From Methanobrevibacter thaueri (GTDB taxonomy: Archaea > Methanobacteriota > Methanobacteria > Methanobacteriales > Methanobacteriaceae), in assembly GCF_015062905.1 (NCBI RefSeq), contig NZ_SUTK01000066.1:1-6712 (forward strand): a DNA stretch of 6,712 nucleotides. The letters are read 5' to 3'. Positions within the stretch are counted from its first letter, which is position 1. The number at the start of each line of letters is the position of its first letter. The notes beneath the pieces are model-generated. The model was not told the DNA's origin. It searched no databases and worked only from the letters and a program-made list of their open reading frames with translations. Positions 1-6,087 of the stretch are shown piece by piece. The translations under genes were made by a program, and so were the position numbers.

Positions 1-97
1 AATCATAATCCACATCACTAAATTCATCAGAAATCTCTTCTTCAGTCATGATTTCATGCTTTGGTACGAGCATATGGTCTTGAATATCAATTTTCAA
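1..97 (-). CDS. rpoH: DNA-directed RNA polymerase subunit H, N-terminal part (runs off the left edge)
   Basis: Only the first 32 codons are present. The translation begins MKIDIQDHMLVPKHEIMTEE, and the LVPKHEI segment is characteristic of archaeal RpoH, the small subunit related to the C-terminal part of eukaryotic Rpb5. The family is only about 75-85 residues long, so roughly 40% of the protein is visible. The start is a TTG at 97-95, chosen because a strong GGAGG ribosome binding site (109-105) lies 7 bases ahead of it; the next in-frame ATG (residue 9) would remove the conserved beginning and has no such site. The gene follows tRNA-Lys by 43 bases in the same direction. Identification rests on a short stretch, but the motif and the archaeal context fit well. 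Confidence 0.78.
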   Translation of the reverse strand, partial: MKIDIQDHMLVPKHEIMTEEEISDEFSDVDYD

Positions 98-104
98 ATT
101 TTTT

Positions 105-109
105 CCTCC
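105..109 (-). promoter_or_regulatory. Strong ribosome binding site of rpoH
   Basis: GGAGG read on the minus strand, 7 bases upstream of a TTG codon. It decides the TTG start of rpoH and shows that this mRNA has a leader, unlike several other genes in the window that look leaderless. Confidence 0.75.
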
Positions 110-110
110 A

Positions 111-120
111 AATAAAAAAG
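111..120 (-). terminator. T-run downstream of tRNA-Lys, ahead of rpoH
   Basis: CTTTTTTATT on the minus strand, 21-30 bases past the 3' end of tRNA-Lys. Archaeal RNA polymerase can terminate at such U-tracts without a hairpin. Because it sits just before the rpoH ribosome binding site, some transcripts may stop here and others may read into rpoH. A TATA-like stretch (TTTTATATTTT, about 122-132) could be a separate rpoH promoter, but a start 25 bases downstream of it would leave out the ribosome binding site. Confidence 0.3.
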
Positions 121-140
121 TTAAAATATAAAATTAGAAA

Positions 141-214
141 CAGGCCTGACGGGAATTGAACCCGCGGCCGCCTGGTTAAAAGCCAGGCGCTCTGCCAGAC
201 TGAGCTACAGGCCT
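141..214 (-). tRNA. tRNA-Lys (anticodon TTT)
   Basis: The gene folds as a 74-base cloverleaf without an encoded CCA. The acceptor stem AGGCCTG pairs fully with CAGGCCT, followed by discriminator G73. The D stem is GCTC/GAGC. The anticodon arm CCTGG-CTTTTAA-CCAGG places TTT at positions 34-36, giving lysine. The T arm is GCGGG-TTCAATT-CCCGT. There is no intron. The first pair is A1-U72 rather than G-C. It lies 31 bases downstream of tRNA-Asp and is probably cotranscribed with it. Confidence 0.97.
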
Positions 215-245
215 ATATGACTATTAATACTACCTAAGATATGAG

Positions 246-317
246 CGCCCTGGCCGGGATTTGAACCCGAGTCGCGGGCTCGACAGGCCCACATGATAGC
301 CCCTACACCACCAGGGC
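246..317 (-). tRNA. tRNA-Asp (anticodon GTC)
   Basis: The gene folds as a 72-base cloverleaf. The acceptor stem GCCCTGG pairs with CCAGGGC, with discriminator G73, an identity base of tRNA-Asp. The anticodon loop CTGTCGA is closed by TGGGC/GCCCG and gives GTC. The T arm is CTCGGG/CCCGG-type with loop TTCAAAT. There is no intron and no encoded CCA. It is the first gene of the Asp-Lys unit. Confidence 0.97.
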
Positions 318-360
318 ATATCCTTAAATAGTACACTATCAATTAATATAATTTTCATCA

Positions 361-370
361 TATATAAATG
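361..370 (-). promoter_or_regulatory. TATA box for the tRNA-Asp/tRNA-Lys unit
   Basis: CATTTATATA on the minus strand, centred about 48 bases upstream of the tRNA-Asp 5' end. This matches the spacing of the tRNA-Thr box. Transcription would start about 20 bases before the mature tRNA, leaving a leader for RNase P to remove. Confidence 0.45.
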
Positions 371-376
371 TTATGG

Positions 377-412
377 AAAAACAACAATTTTTCACAAAAA
401 TCATATATGATT
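377..412 (-). terminator. Probable terminator after tRNA-Pro/tRNA-Tyr
   Basis: On the minus strand, 20 bases past tRNA-Tyr, there is a 14-base perfect palindrome (AATCATATATGATT, 399-412). It is followed at once by TTTTT and, 14 bases later, a second TTTTT. This resembles a short hairpin with U-tracts, as at archaeal tRNA gene ends. The hairpin is AT-only apart from one pair and weak, so the T-runs may be the main signal. Confidence 0.45.
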
Positions 413-431
413 CCAAATAATAAATTGAAAA

Positions 432-505
<74 letters not shown>

Positions 506-511
506 AAAAGA

Positions 512-586
<75 letters not shown>

Positions 587-602
587 ACATACAAATGTAT
601 GT
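587..602. repeat. Inverted repeat abutting the 5' end of tRNA-Pro
   Basis: ACATAC-AAAT-GTATGT is a perfect 6-base stem with a 4-base loop that ends exactly at the first base of mature tRNA-Pro. In the precursor RNA it could form a small hairpin in the leader next to the RNase P cleavage site. It may also be chance in AT-rich DNA. Confidence 0.4.
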
Positions 603-636
603 AGATGACATACTAATAATAATATTTCACTTACAA

Positions 637-646
637 GTATATAAAT
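637..646 (-). promoter_or_regulatory. TATA box for the tRNA-Pro/tRNA-Tyr unit
   Basis: ATTTATATAC on the minus strand, centred about 55 bases upstream of tRNA-Pro and very similar to the box ahead of tRNA-Asp. A perfect 14-base palindrome (ATTATTGCAATAAT, 653-666) lies just upstream of it. Whether that palindrome is an operator or chance cannot be told. Confidence 0.4.
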
Positions 647-670
647 ATTACGATTATTGCAATAATAATC

Positions 671-692
671 TAAAAATTGTTATATAAAAATA
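671..692 (-). terminator. T-rich terminator after tRNA-Thr
   Basis: Two TTTTT runs on the minus strand (690-686 and 676-672), starting 12 bases past the tRNA-Thr 3' end, without a clear hairpin. This suits the U-tract termination of archaeal RNA polymerase and separates the Thr unit from Pro-Tyr. Confidence 0.4.
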
Positions 693-701
693 TGATATTA
701 A

Positions 702-775
<74 letters not shown>

Positions 776-817
776 AATATAATAAAATCATATAACACTA
801 TAATTTATACAAAAAGT

Positions 818-828
818 CATTTAAATAC
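818..828 (-). promoter_or_regulatory. TATA box for tRNA-Thr
   Basis: GTATTTAAATG on the minus strand, centred about 48 bases upstream of tRNA-Thr. It lies in the 116-base region between divergent tRNA-Thr and thiM, which otherwise shows only AT-rich DNA and no sign of a TPP riboswitch. Confidence 0.4.
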
Positions 829-859
829 TTTACTATAAATCATATCTTTTTCATTAAAA

Positions 860-867
860 TTTAAATA
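860..867 (+). promoter_or_regulatory. TATA box of the thiM-thiE operon
   Basis: TTTAAATA, centred about 28 bases before the thiM ATG. No ribosome binding site lies between the box and the ATG. A start 25 bases downstream of the box would fall at or next to the initiation codon, so the mRNA is probably leaderless. Confidence 0.45.
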
Positions 868-891
868 ATAAAAAATTTATAATAAATAATC

Positions 892-1758
892 ATGATAAAT
901 ACTGAAAAAGAATTACTCAATAGAATTGAAATTAATCTAAAAAGCATTAAAGAAAAAAATGCTTTAACACACTGCATAACAAATTCTGTTACAATAAATG
1001 ACTGTGCAAATGCCGTGCTTGCTATTGGTGGGTCCCCATTTATGGCAGAAGATGCAGAAGAACTTGAAGAAGTCGTAACTATAGCCGACGTGCTTGTAAT
1101 CAACATCGGCAAATTAAGTAAAGACCAAATCAAATCAATGAAAATAAGTTCCCAAACTGCAAACAAAACCAACACCCCAATCATTTTAGATCCAGTAGGG
1201 GTTGGAGTGACCGAACTTAGAAACAGAACCACAATGGATTTAATAGAAAATTATGATATCGCTGCAATAAGAGGAAACATCAGTGAAATTAAAGCAATTG
1301 CAAAACTGGTAGGAGTATTGGATGAAAGCAACACTGCAAAAGGCGTTGATGTTAATCTTGATGACATAATTACTGAAGAAAACCTAAAAGCAAATGGAGA
1401 TTTAATCTGCGAACTTGCAGACAAATTAAATACAGTTATTTTAGCAAGTGGTCCTCTTGATATTTTAAGCGATGGCGAAACTACCGTTGTCATTGACAAT
1501 GGAGACGACATGATGCCATTGATAACCGGCAGCGGATGCATGTTATCATCAATTGTTGGAAGCTGCATCGGAGGATCCAATCCGTTTGAAGGAAGCCTTG
1601 TTGCAATATTGGCAATGAATATTGCCGGTGAAAAGGCAAGGGCAAAAGTGGATGCAAATGATGAAGGGACAGGCTCATTCAGAGCATACTTAATTGATTA
1701 TCTCTATAAAACAGACAGTGAGACCTTAGTAAAAGAAGCAAACATCAGGATATTATGA
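892..1758 (+). CDS. thiM: Hydroxyethylthiazole kinase ThiM
   Basis: This cytoplasmic kinase transfers the ATP gamma-phosphate to 4-methyl-5-(2-hydroxyethyl)thiazole (EC 2.7.1.50), the thiazole salvage step of thiamine synthesis. At 288 residues it is a little longer than the usual 260-275. Family motifs appear in order: HCITNSVTINDCAN (27-40), the substrate and trimer-interface segment; IGGSPFMAE (45-53); LVINIGKL (68-75); LDPVGVGVTELR (99-110); the IRGNISEI segment (126-133); and the phosphate-binding ITGSGCMLSS (211-220) with the conserved Cys216 near the active site. A GTGSFR segment (259-264) follows near the C-terminus. The ATG start is the only one ahead of the conserved region, and the TATA spacing supports it. 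The gene overlaps thiE by four bases and the two are surely cotranscribed. Confidence 0.95.
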   Translation: MINTEKELLNRIEINLKSIKEKNALTHCITNSVTINDCANAVLAIGGSPFMAEDAEELEEVVTIADVLVINIGKLSKDQIKSMKISSQTANKTNTPIILDPVGVGVTELRNRTTMDLIENYDIAAIRGNISEIKAIAKLVGVLDESNTAKGVDVNLDDIITEENLKANGDLICELADKLNTVILASGPLDILSDGETTVVIDNGDDMMPLITGSGCMLSSIVGSCIGGSNPFEGSLVAILAMNIAGEKARAKVDANDEGTGSFRAYLIDYLYKTDSETLVKEANIRIL

Positions 1759-2375
1759 AAAACATAGACTTATCACTATATCTTGTCACCGACAAAAGTG
1801 ACGATGTGGAAAAATTTTTGAAAACAATTGAAGAAGCAATCAAGGGCGGAGTAAGTGTAGTGCAAATTCGAGAAAAGACCGCTGACACACTTGACTTCTA
1901 TAATTTGGCACTGAAAGTAAAGGAAATAACCCAAAAATATGATGTGCCATTAATAATAAACGACAGGGTCGATGTTGCACTTGCAATCGATGCCGATGGT
2001 GTCCATGTCGGCCAATCCGATATGCCTTGTGACGTTACAAGAGCATTAGTCGGGTCGGATAAGATTGTAGGCGTTTCAGCAGCCACCATTGAAGAGGCTC
2101 GCAAAGCTGAAAGTGATGGCGCCGATTATATTGGAACTGGAGCGGTATTTCCAACCGCAACAAAGGACGACGCTCCAAAAATTACAAAAAAAGATTTGAA
2201 AGAAATTGTGGAATCAATCAATATTCCAGTTGTAGCCATTGGCGGAATTACATTAGACAATGCACATGAGCTAACCGATACTGGAATCGCAGGATTATCT
2301 GTAGTAAGTGCAATAATGAGCTCAGAAAATCCAAAAAAATCATCAGAAGAGCTATTAAAAATATTTAATAGCTAA
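1755..2375 (+). CDS. thiE: Thiamine-phosphate synthase ThiE
   Basis: The enzyme condenses HMP-pyrophosphate with hydroxyethylthiazole phosphate, the ThiM product, to thiamine phosphate (EC 2.5.1.3). It is a TIM-barrel protein of 206 residues, the normal size. Residues matching known ThiE active sites are visible: Q37-R39-K41 in VVQIREK, N69-D70 in IINDRVDVA, D89 in HVGQSD, S108 in VGVSAAT, the pyrophosphate loop VFPTATK (131-137) and VAIGGI (160-165). The ATG sits inside the thiM stop (ATGA), with AGGA 4 bases upstream, so translation is probably coupled. The stop codon overlaps that of the convergent pgk. This is the ThiE-type enzyme common in bacteria; many archaea use the unrelated ThiN domain instead. 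Confidence 0.95.
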   Translation: MKNIDLSLYLVTDKSDDVEKFLKTIEEAIKGGVSVVQIREKTADTLDFYNLALKVKEITQKYDVPLIINDRVDVALAIDADGVHVGQSDMPCDVTRALVGSDKIVGVSAATIEEARKAESDGADYIGTGAVFPTATKDDAPKITKKDLKEIVESINIPVVAIGGITLDNAHELTDTGIAGLSVVSAIMSSENPKKSSEELLKIFNS

Positions 2376-3589
2376 TCTTTACTATTTTTTAAAGCTTCAA
2401 CAGCAGCTAATTTTTTACCGGCAAGCATGCTTATGCAAGCTCCCCCACCACTGCTTAAATGGCTCATATATTCTTCCAGTCCAAGGCCTGCTGTAGCTGC
2501 CGCAATGTGTCCTCCACCGATTAATGTGAAACCTTCTGAGTTGGCCATAGCATTGATCAAATCTTCGGTACCCATTGCAAATTGAGGGTCTTCAAATACC
2601 CCTGCAGGACCATTGGCAAATATATATTTGGCGTTTCTGATTTCCTTTGCATAAAATGCAATTGTCTTTTCGCCTATATCAAAGATGGATTCATTTGGAA
2701 TTTCACTGCTGTCAATGTCAACCCTGTTTCCATCAATTTGACAGGCCACATCTATAGGATACTTTACCTTATCCCCAAACCTTTCAATAAGCTCTTTTGA
2801 CCGGGAAACCATATCCTCATATCCTTTAGAAATAATGAACTGCTTGTTGACTTCGCCGATGTCAGCACCGGATGCCCACAAAACAATGTTTCCGACAATA
2901 CCTGTTGTTAAAACTGAATCGGCAGTTTCGTTGCTTAAAACATTTTCCATAACATCAATGGAATCTTCAGGCTTCATTCCACCAAGCAAAAAGACGCAAG
3001 GATGCTCAACATTGTCAAGCGCACTCTGGATTACGGTCAGTTCCTTCTCCATCACCCTTCCTGCAGCGGAAGGAGTGTTGACTGTGAATCCTACCAATGA
3101 TGCCTGGGACCTGTGGGCCGCTGCAAATGCATCATTAACGAAATAGTCTATTAATGGAGACAATTGAGTTACAAGATGAGTTTTTGACTGCTCCAAAGGA
3201 GTTCTTGAAAGAGTCTCTTCAGAATAAAATCTTGCATTTTCAAGTAAAAGAATTTCATGAGGCCTTAAGGCTTTTATCGCATCTTTTGCAGAATTGGAAA
3301 AGAGTGAATCAACATATTTTACCCTCAAGTTTAAGATGTCTGACAATGCTTCAGCATGTTGGGCCAAAGTTGAAAAGTCCTTTTTGCCCGGACGTGACTG
3401 ATGGGCAAGAAGCACTACCTTTGCCCCCTTATTGGACAATTCCTTAACGGTTTGGGCATGCAGCTTCAATCTTGTGTCATCCAAAATAATTCCTGAACTA
3501 GGGTCTACAGGAGAGTTAATGTCAATTCTCACAAGCACTGTTTTGTCTTCAACATCAAAATCATCGATTGTATTAAATTCCTTAGCCAT
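2372..3589 (-). CDS. pgk: Phosphoglycerate kinase (archaeal type)
   Basis: Cytoplasmic kinase interconverting 1,3-bisphosphoglycerate plus ADP and 3-phosphoglycerate plus ATP (EC 2.7.2.3). In a methanogen the flow is probably mainly gluconeogenic. The length of 405 residues is normal. Motifs in order: LVRIDINSPVD (19-29) with the substrate-binding R21, D23 and N25; DDTR (37-40); the basic HQSRPGKKD (63-71); ENARF (117-121); VNDAFAAAHR (151-160); GGMKPEDS (203-210); the hinge and nucleotide segment NGPAGVFED (326-334); GGGHIAAA (358-365), with His where bacterial enzymes have Asp, as is common in archaea; and SSGGGACISML (379-389). The ATG lies 9 bases after the tpiA stop with only a weak GAGTGAG ahead of it. 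Its stop overlaps that of thiE on the other strand. Confidence 0.96.
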   Translation of the reverse strand: MAKEFNTIDDFDVEDKTVLVRIDINSPVDPSSGIILDDTRLKLHAQTVKELSNKGAKVVLLAHQSRPGKKDFSTLAQHAEALSDILNLRVKYVDSLFSNSAKDAIKALRPHEILLLENARFYSEETLSRTPLEQSKTHLVTQLSPLIDYFVNDAFAAAHRSQASLVGFTVNTPSAAGRVMEKELTVIQSALDNVEHPCVFLLGGMKPEDSIDVMENVLSNETADSVLTTGIVGNIVLWASGADIGEVNKQFIISKGYEDMVSRSKELIERFGDKVKYPIDVACQIDGNRVDIDSSEIPNESIFDIGEKTIAFYAKEIRNAKYIFANGPAGVFEDPQFAMGTEDLINAMANSEGFTLIGGGHIAAATAGLGLEEYMSHLSSGGGACISMLAGKKLAAVEALKNSKD

Positions 3590-3598
3590 TTTCTCACT

Positions 3599-4267
3599 CT
3601 ATAATTTACTTACCAAGTCAAGCAAGGCATCTTTTGGACTTTCCGCCTTGATAATTCCTGATGCGAGCAATACTCCATCTGCACCCAGATCCATAGCCGC
3701 CTTCATGTCGTCTCCGGTGGTGATGCCTGCACCGCACAATACCTTAACATCTTTATTGATTGCTTTTACCTCGCGAACTGTATCCTCAACGACTTCAGGT
3801 TGGGCCTGAGATACAGGGATTCCGGTTCCGATAAGTTCAGGAGGTTCAACGGCAACTGCATCCGGAGCCAGTGTTGCCACAGCCTTTGAAGTTTCAATAT
3901 TATTTGTGCATACGCATGATTCGATTTCATTGGCTTTGCACAATTTTACCACTTCATCAATGTCTGCCAACTTCATCCTCTGCTCTGAATGGTTAATCAA
4001 AGATCCGCTGATTCCCGCATCAATCAATGTATTGATGAGGTTAGAGCCGGTATGTCCCCCAGGAGATATTGCATCAATGTGTTGAGCAAAAATAGGCAGT
4101 GAAGTCTCTTCACTGATTCTGTAGATGTCTGCCGCTTGAGGGGCTGCAACCATAGTGATTCCAGATTCGCTGGCAGCACTTTCCAGGTCATGTGCAAGTT
4201 CTAAAGCCTTTAAACCACTTGATTCTAAATAAGTTTTATAATTCAATATTACTATTGGAGTGTCCAT
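3599..4267 (-). CDS. tpiA: Triosephosphate isomerase (short archaeal type)
   Basis: Cytoplasmic TIM-barrel enzyme interconverting dihydroxyacetone phosphate and glyceraldehyde 3-phosphate (EC 5.3.1.1). The 222 residues match the short archaeal form, about 30 shorter than the bacterial and eukaryotic one. Catalytic residues are visible: N9 and K11 in ILNYKTY, electrophile H93 in INHSEQRMK, and base E141 in VEPPELIGTG. Phosphate-binding loops follow at CGAGITTGDD (178-187) and GVLLASGII (198-206). It is the first gene of a tpiA-pgk operon, with a 9-base gap to pgk, an arrangement known from other Methanobacteriales. The ATG start gives the standard N-terminus; only a weak GTGGGAT lies upstream. 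Confidence 0.96.
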   Translation of the reverse strand: MDTPIVILNYKTYLESSGLKALELAHDLESAASESGITMVAAPQAADIYRISEETSLPIFAQHIDAISPGGHTGSNLINTLIDAGISGSLINHSEQRMKLADIDEVVKLCKANEIESCVCTNNIETSKAVATLAPDAVAVEPPELIGTGIPVSQAQPEVVEDTVREVKAINKDVKVLCGAGITTGDDMKAAMDLGADGVLLASGIIKAESPKDALLDLVSKL

Positions 4268-4287
4268 ATCTATCCCACAATAACTTT

Positions 4288-4309
4288 ATTAATTAAATAT
4301 TTAATTAAT
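4288..4309. promoter_or_regulatory. Perfect AT-only palindrome at the tpiA promoter
   Basis: A 22-base perfect palindrome (half-site ATTAATTAAAT) occupies 21-42 bases upstream of the tpiA ATG, in the 46-base gap after the methyltransferase gene. The tpiA TATA box must lie in or next to it, since no other candidate has suitable spacing. It could be just the promoter core in AT-rich DNA or a regulator site over the TATA box. No T-run follows the methyltransferase stop on this strand, so no terminator is seen here. Confidence 0.45.
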
Positions 4310-4319
4310 CTCATTAAAT
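4308..4319 (+). repeat. 12-base inverted repeat flanking the restriction-modification genes, left copy
   Basis: ATCTCATTAAAT; the exact reverse complement lies at 6098-6109 on the other side of the module. This copy covers the methyltransferase stop codon and overlaps the end of the adjacent palindrome by two bases. The match may be chance given the AT content. Confidence 0.35.
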
Positions 4320-5192
4320 AAATTTTTGATTGGAAATTCTCCTTTTTGCCAAGTCAATATATTCCGGTTTAATGTCATAGCATATGTAGTTCCTGTTGTT
4401 TTGCCGGGCTGCAATTGCGGTTGTTCCGCTTCCGCAGAAGGGGTCCAGAACAACATCCCCCTCATAGCTGTATAGATTTATGAGCCTATGAGGCAGTTCA
4501 ATCGGAAAGGGTGCAGGATGACCGATTTTTTTAGCATTGACTGCGGGAAATGTCCATACGCTTCTTGTCCATTCGATAAAATCGTCATGAGCTATGGTGT
4601 CCCTTTTGACCTGCTTCTTATCCTTTGAATAGGAATCCTTTGAAAAGACCAGAATGTACTCATGATAATCCCTTAAAACAGGATTTGAAGCGGACATCCA
4701 GCTTCCCCATGCACATGATCCTCCTCCACTGGCGGACTTGTCCCAGATAATTTCTCCGCGCATCAGAAATCCCAAATCCAGCATTATCTCAATAATCATC
4801 GCATGCAGTGGAATATATGGCTTCCGTCCGATGTTTGCAACATTAACGCATGCCCTTCCGCCTGTGACCAGCTTTTTGTAGACTTCTCCAAAGACTTTGG
4901 TCAAAAGCTCCAAATATTCATCCAACGTCAAATCGTCATCATATTCCTTTCCAACATTATACGGAGGAGAGGTTATCATCAGATGAATGCTGCTGTCAGG
5001 TATCTCATCCATCAACTCACTTGATTTGCAGTAAAATTTATTCAGATTGCTTTCCGGAATAGGATTTTCCAGATAGTCTATGCTTTTCGGCAATTTGAAT
5101 TCCTCAAATAGCTTTGAGCTGTAAAATTTCTTTGAGTTGTGGGATTCCCTCACCACCGAACCGAATGATTTAGTTTGTGTTTTTCTTGTCAA
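4314..5192 (-). CDS. Type II DNA methyltransferase, beta class (probably N4-cytosine, possibly N6-adenine)
   Basis: S-adenosylmethionine-dependent DNA methyltransferase that should protect host sites from the adjacent nuclease. The motif order is that of the beta class: catalytic motif IV TSPPYN (74-79) comes first, then EIIWDK (147-152), AWGSWMSASNPVLRDYHEYI (161-180), GHPAPFP (224-230) and the SAM-binding motif I LDPFCGSGTT (249-258), with YDIKPEY (272-278) after it. SPPY is commonest in N4-cytosine enzymes but also occurs in adenine ones, so the target base is not settled. The 292 residues are normal; residues 1-45 form a basic segment outside the recognised motifs. The start is TTG, one base after the nuclease stop, with AAAGGGG 7 bases upstream; no in-frame ATG occurs before residue 61. 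The stop TAA is followed in frame by TGA. Confidence 0.92.
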   Translation of the reverse strand: MTRKTQTKSFGSVVRESHNSKKFYSSKLFEEFKLPKSIDYLENPIPESNLNKFYCKSSELMDEIPDSSIHLMITSPPYNVGKEYDDDLTLDEYLELLTKVFGEVYKKLVTGGRACVNVANIGRKPYIPLHAMIIEIMLDLGFLMRGEIIWDKSASGGGSCAWGSWMSASNPVLRDYHEYILVFSKDSYSKDKKQVKRDTIAHDDFIEWTRSVWTFPAVNAKKIGHPAPFPIELPHRLINLYSYEGDVVLDPFCGSGTTAIAARQNNRNYICYDIKPEYIDLAKRRISNQKFI

Positions 5193-5193
5193 G

Positions 5194-6063
5194 TTAAGAC
5201 CCCTTTAGGAGATTCAAAAATTTCAATCCCTTTTCCTGATATGTCTTTTCCCTGTTGGCAATCTCAATCAGCTGACCCAGCCTTTGAGGACTTTCCATCC
5301 CAGAGAAAAAATTTAATTCCTGTTTAAACAATTGGTTCAAAGTCATATTTAATTCATCAACATTATCCATCCTGATGAACCCGTTCTTATGGCTTCTTTT
5401 TCTGGTGTTTCCATGATTCAGTGGAAATGGATTCAGCGACCAGAACCCCTGGATGATGCCTGACGTTTTCAGGTAATCCGCTTTTTTGCAGAATCCATTT
5501 GAAAGGGGAGCATTACCCAAAACAATCAACGGGATTTTGGATGCACGGACATTTGAAACCCTTATGTCTATGCATTTTCCGATAGCCTTCAAAATCGAGT
5601 CCGAACGTGTGAAGCTTGGACGGCCCTGATGGGTTCTGTAGTCCCCTATTTCCCTAACGTGACCTGTTGTCTCATCATACTGCCAGTTCCACACAAGGGA
5701 CATCTTCACTTCAAATATCAGCTTCACTTCATCAGGCATCAGCACCTTCTTATTAGCCTTTGAGATGACGATGTCTGCGGGGGACCTGTGAGTTATTCCG
5801 ATAGCCGGAATCTGTGCCTGCTGGATGACAAATAGCTCCTCATCATCAAGCATGAAATTCAGCAGGTCACAGACCCATTTTTCAGTGTAGTTTCCTATCA
5901 GCGAATTTCTTGCCTGGAGCGTTGATTTTGCCCCGGAATATCCCTTGGGCCAATAGGACACATATCTCCCGTCATCGGTCCGGTAGAACAGCTGTTCGTA
6001 TGTTGCGAAATTTTTTGATTTGTCGAAGAATAATTTTTCCTGATTTTTATTCCATAATCTCAT
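5194..6063 (-). CDS. Probable type II restriction endonuclease, PD-(D/E)XK fold, specificity unknown
   Basis: A 289-residue soluble protein that I cannot place in a named restriction enzyme family. A plausible PD-(D/E)XK site is visible: D97 in HRSPADIVI, then E118 and K120 in LIFEVKM, with E61 in GNYTEKW as a possible additional metal-associated residue on the preceding helix. Hydrophobic strands around FEVK and IPLIVLGNAP (177-186) fit the core sheet. There is no signal peptide and no membrane segment. The main argument is context: it lies directly upstream of a DNA methyltransferase with one base between them, the usual arrangement of a type II system. Its promoter stands next to its ATG with no ribosome binding site, so its mRNA is probably leaderless. 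It could also be a nuclease of another type, but restriction is by far the best reading. Confidence 0.8.
   Translation of the reverse strand: MRLWNKNQEKLFFDKSKNFATYEQLFYRTDDGRYVSYWPKGYSGAKSTLQARNSLIGNYTEKWVCDLLNFMLDDEELFVIQQAQIPAIGITHRSPADIVISKANKKVLMPDEVKLIFEVKMSLVWNWQYDETTGHVREIGDYRTHQGRPSFTRSDSILKAIGKCIDIRVSNVRASKIPLIVLGNAPLSNGFCKKADYLKTSGIIQGFWSLNPFPLNHGNTRKRSHKNGFIRMDNVDELNMTLNQLFKQELNFFSGMESPQRLGQLIEIANREKTYQEKGLKFLNLLKGS
5200..5206 (-). promoter_or_regulatory. Ribosome binding site deciding the TTG start of the methyltransferase
   Basis: AAAGGGG on the minus strand, inside the last codons of the nuclease gene and 7 bases before the TTG. It supports TTG as the true start and suggests that methyltransferase translation depends on the nuclease mRNA. 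Confidence 0.5.
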
Positions 6064-6087
6064 AATGATTATCTATTAAACTTAAAC

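Noticed and set aside
318..431. Possible C/D box RNA: TGATGA occurs on the minus strand near 355-362.
   Set aside because: No CTGA D box is found at a suitable distance, and the TGATGA directly follows the tRNA-Asp TATA box.
776..891. Possible TPP riboswitch upstream of thiM.
   Set aside because: The gap has no CTGAGA-type core or paired GC-containing helices, and the TATA position leaves almost no leader.
861..1678. Minus-strand open frames opposite thiM (861-1232, 1251-1580, 1490-1678).
   Set aside because: They are antisense to a complete ThiM with all family motifs; the hydrophobic look of the first comes from reading the complement of AT-rich codons.
2835..3809. Plus-strand open frames opposite pgk and tpiA (2835-3146, 3154-3447, 3432-3809).
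   Set aside because: They are mirror frames of well-supported genes, with low-complexity Ser/Thr/Leu-rich translations, and none has a promoter or ribosome binding site.
4314..6063. Reading the two genes as part of a BREX, DISARM or type I/III restriction system.
   Set aside because: No helicase, specificity subunit, phosphatase or ATPase gene accompanies them, and both proteins have type II sizes.
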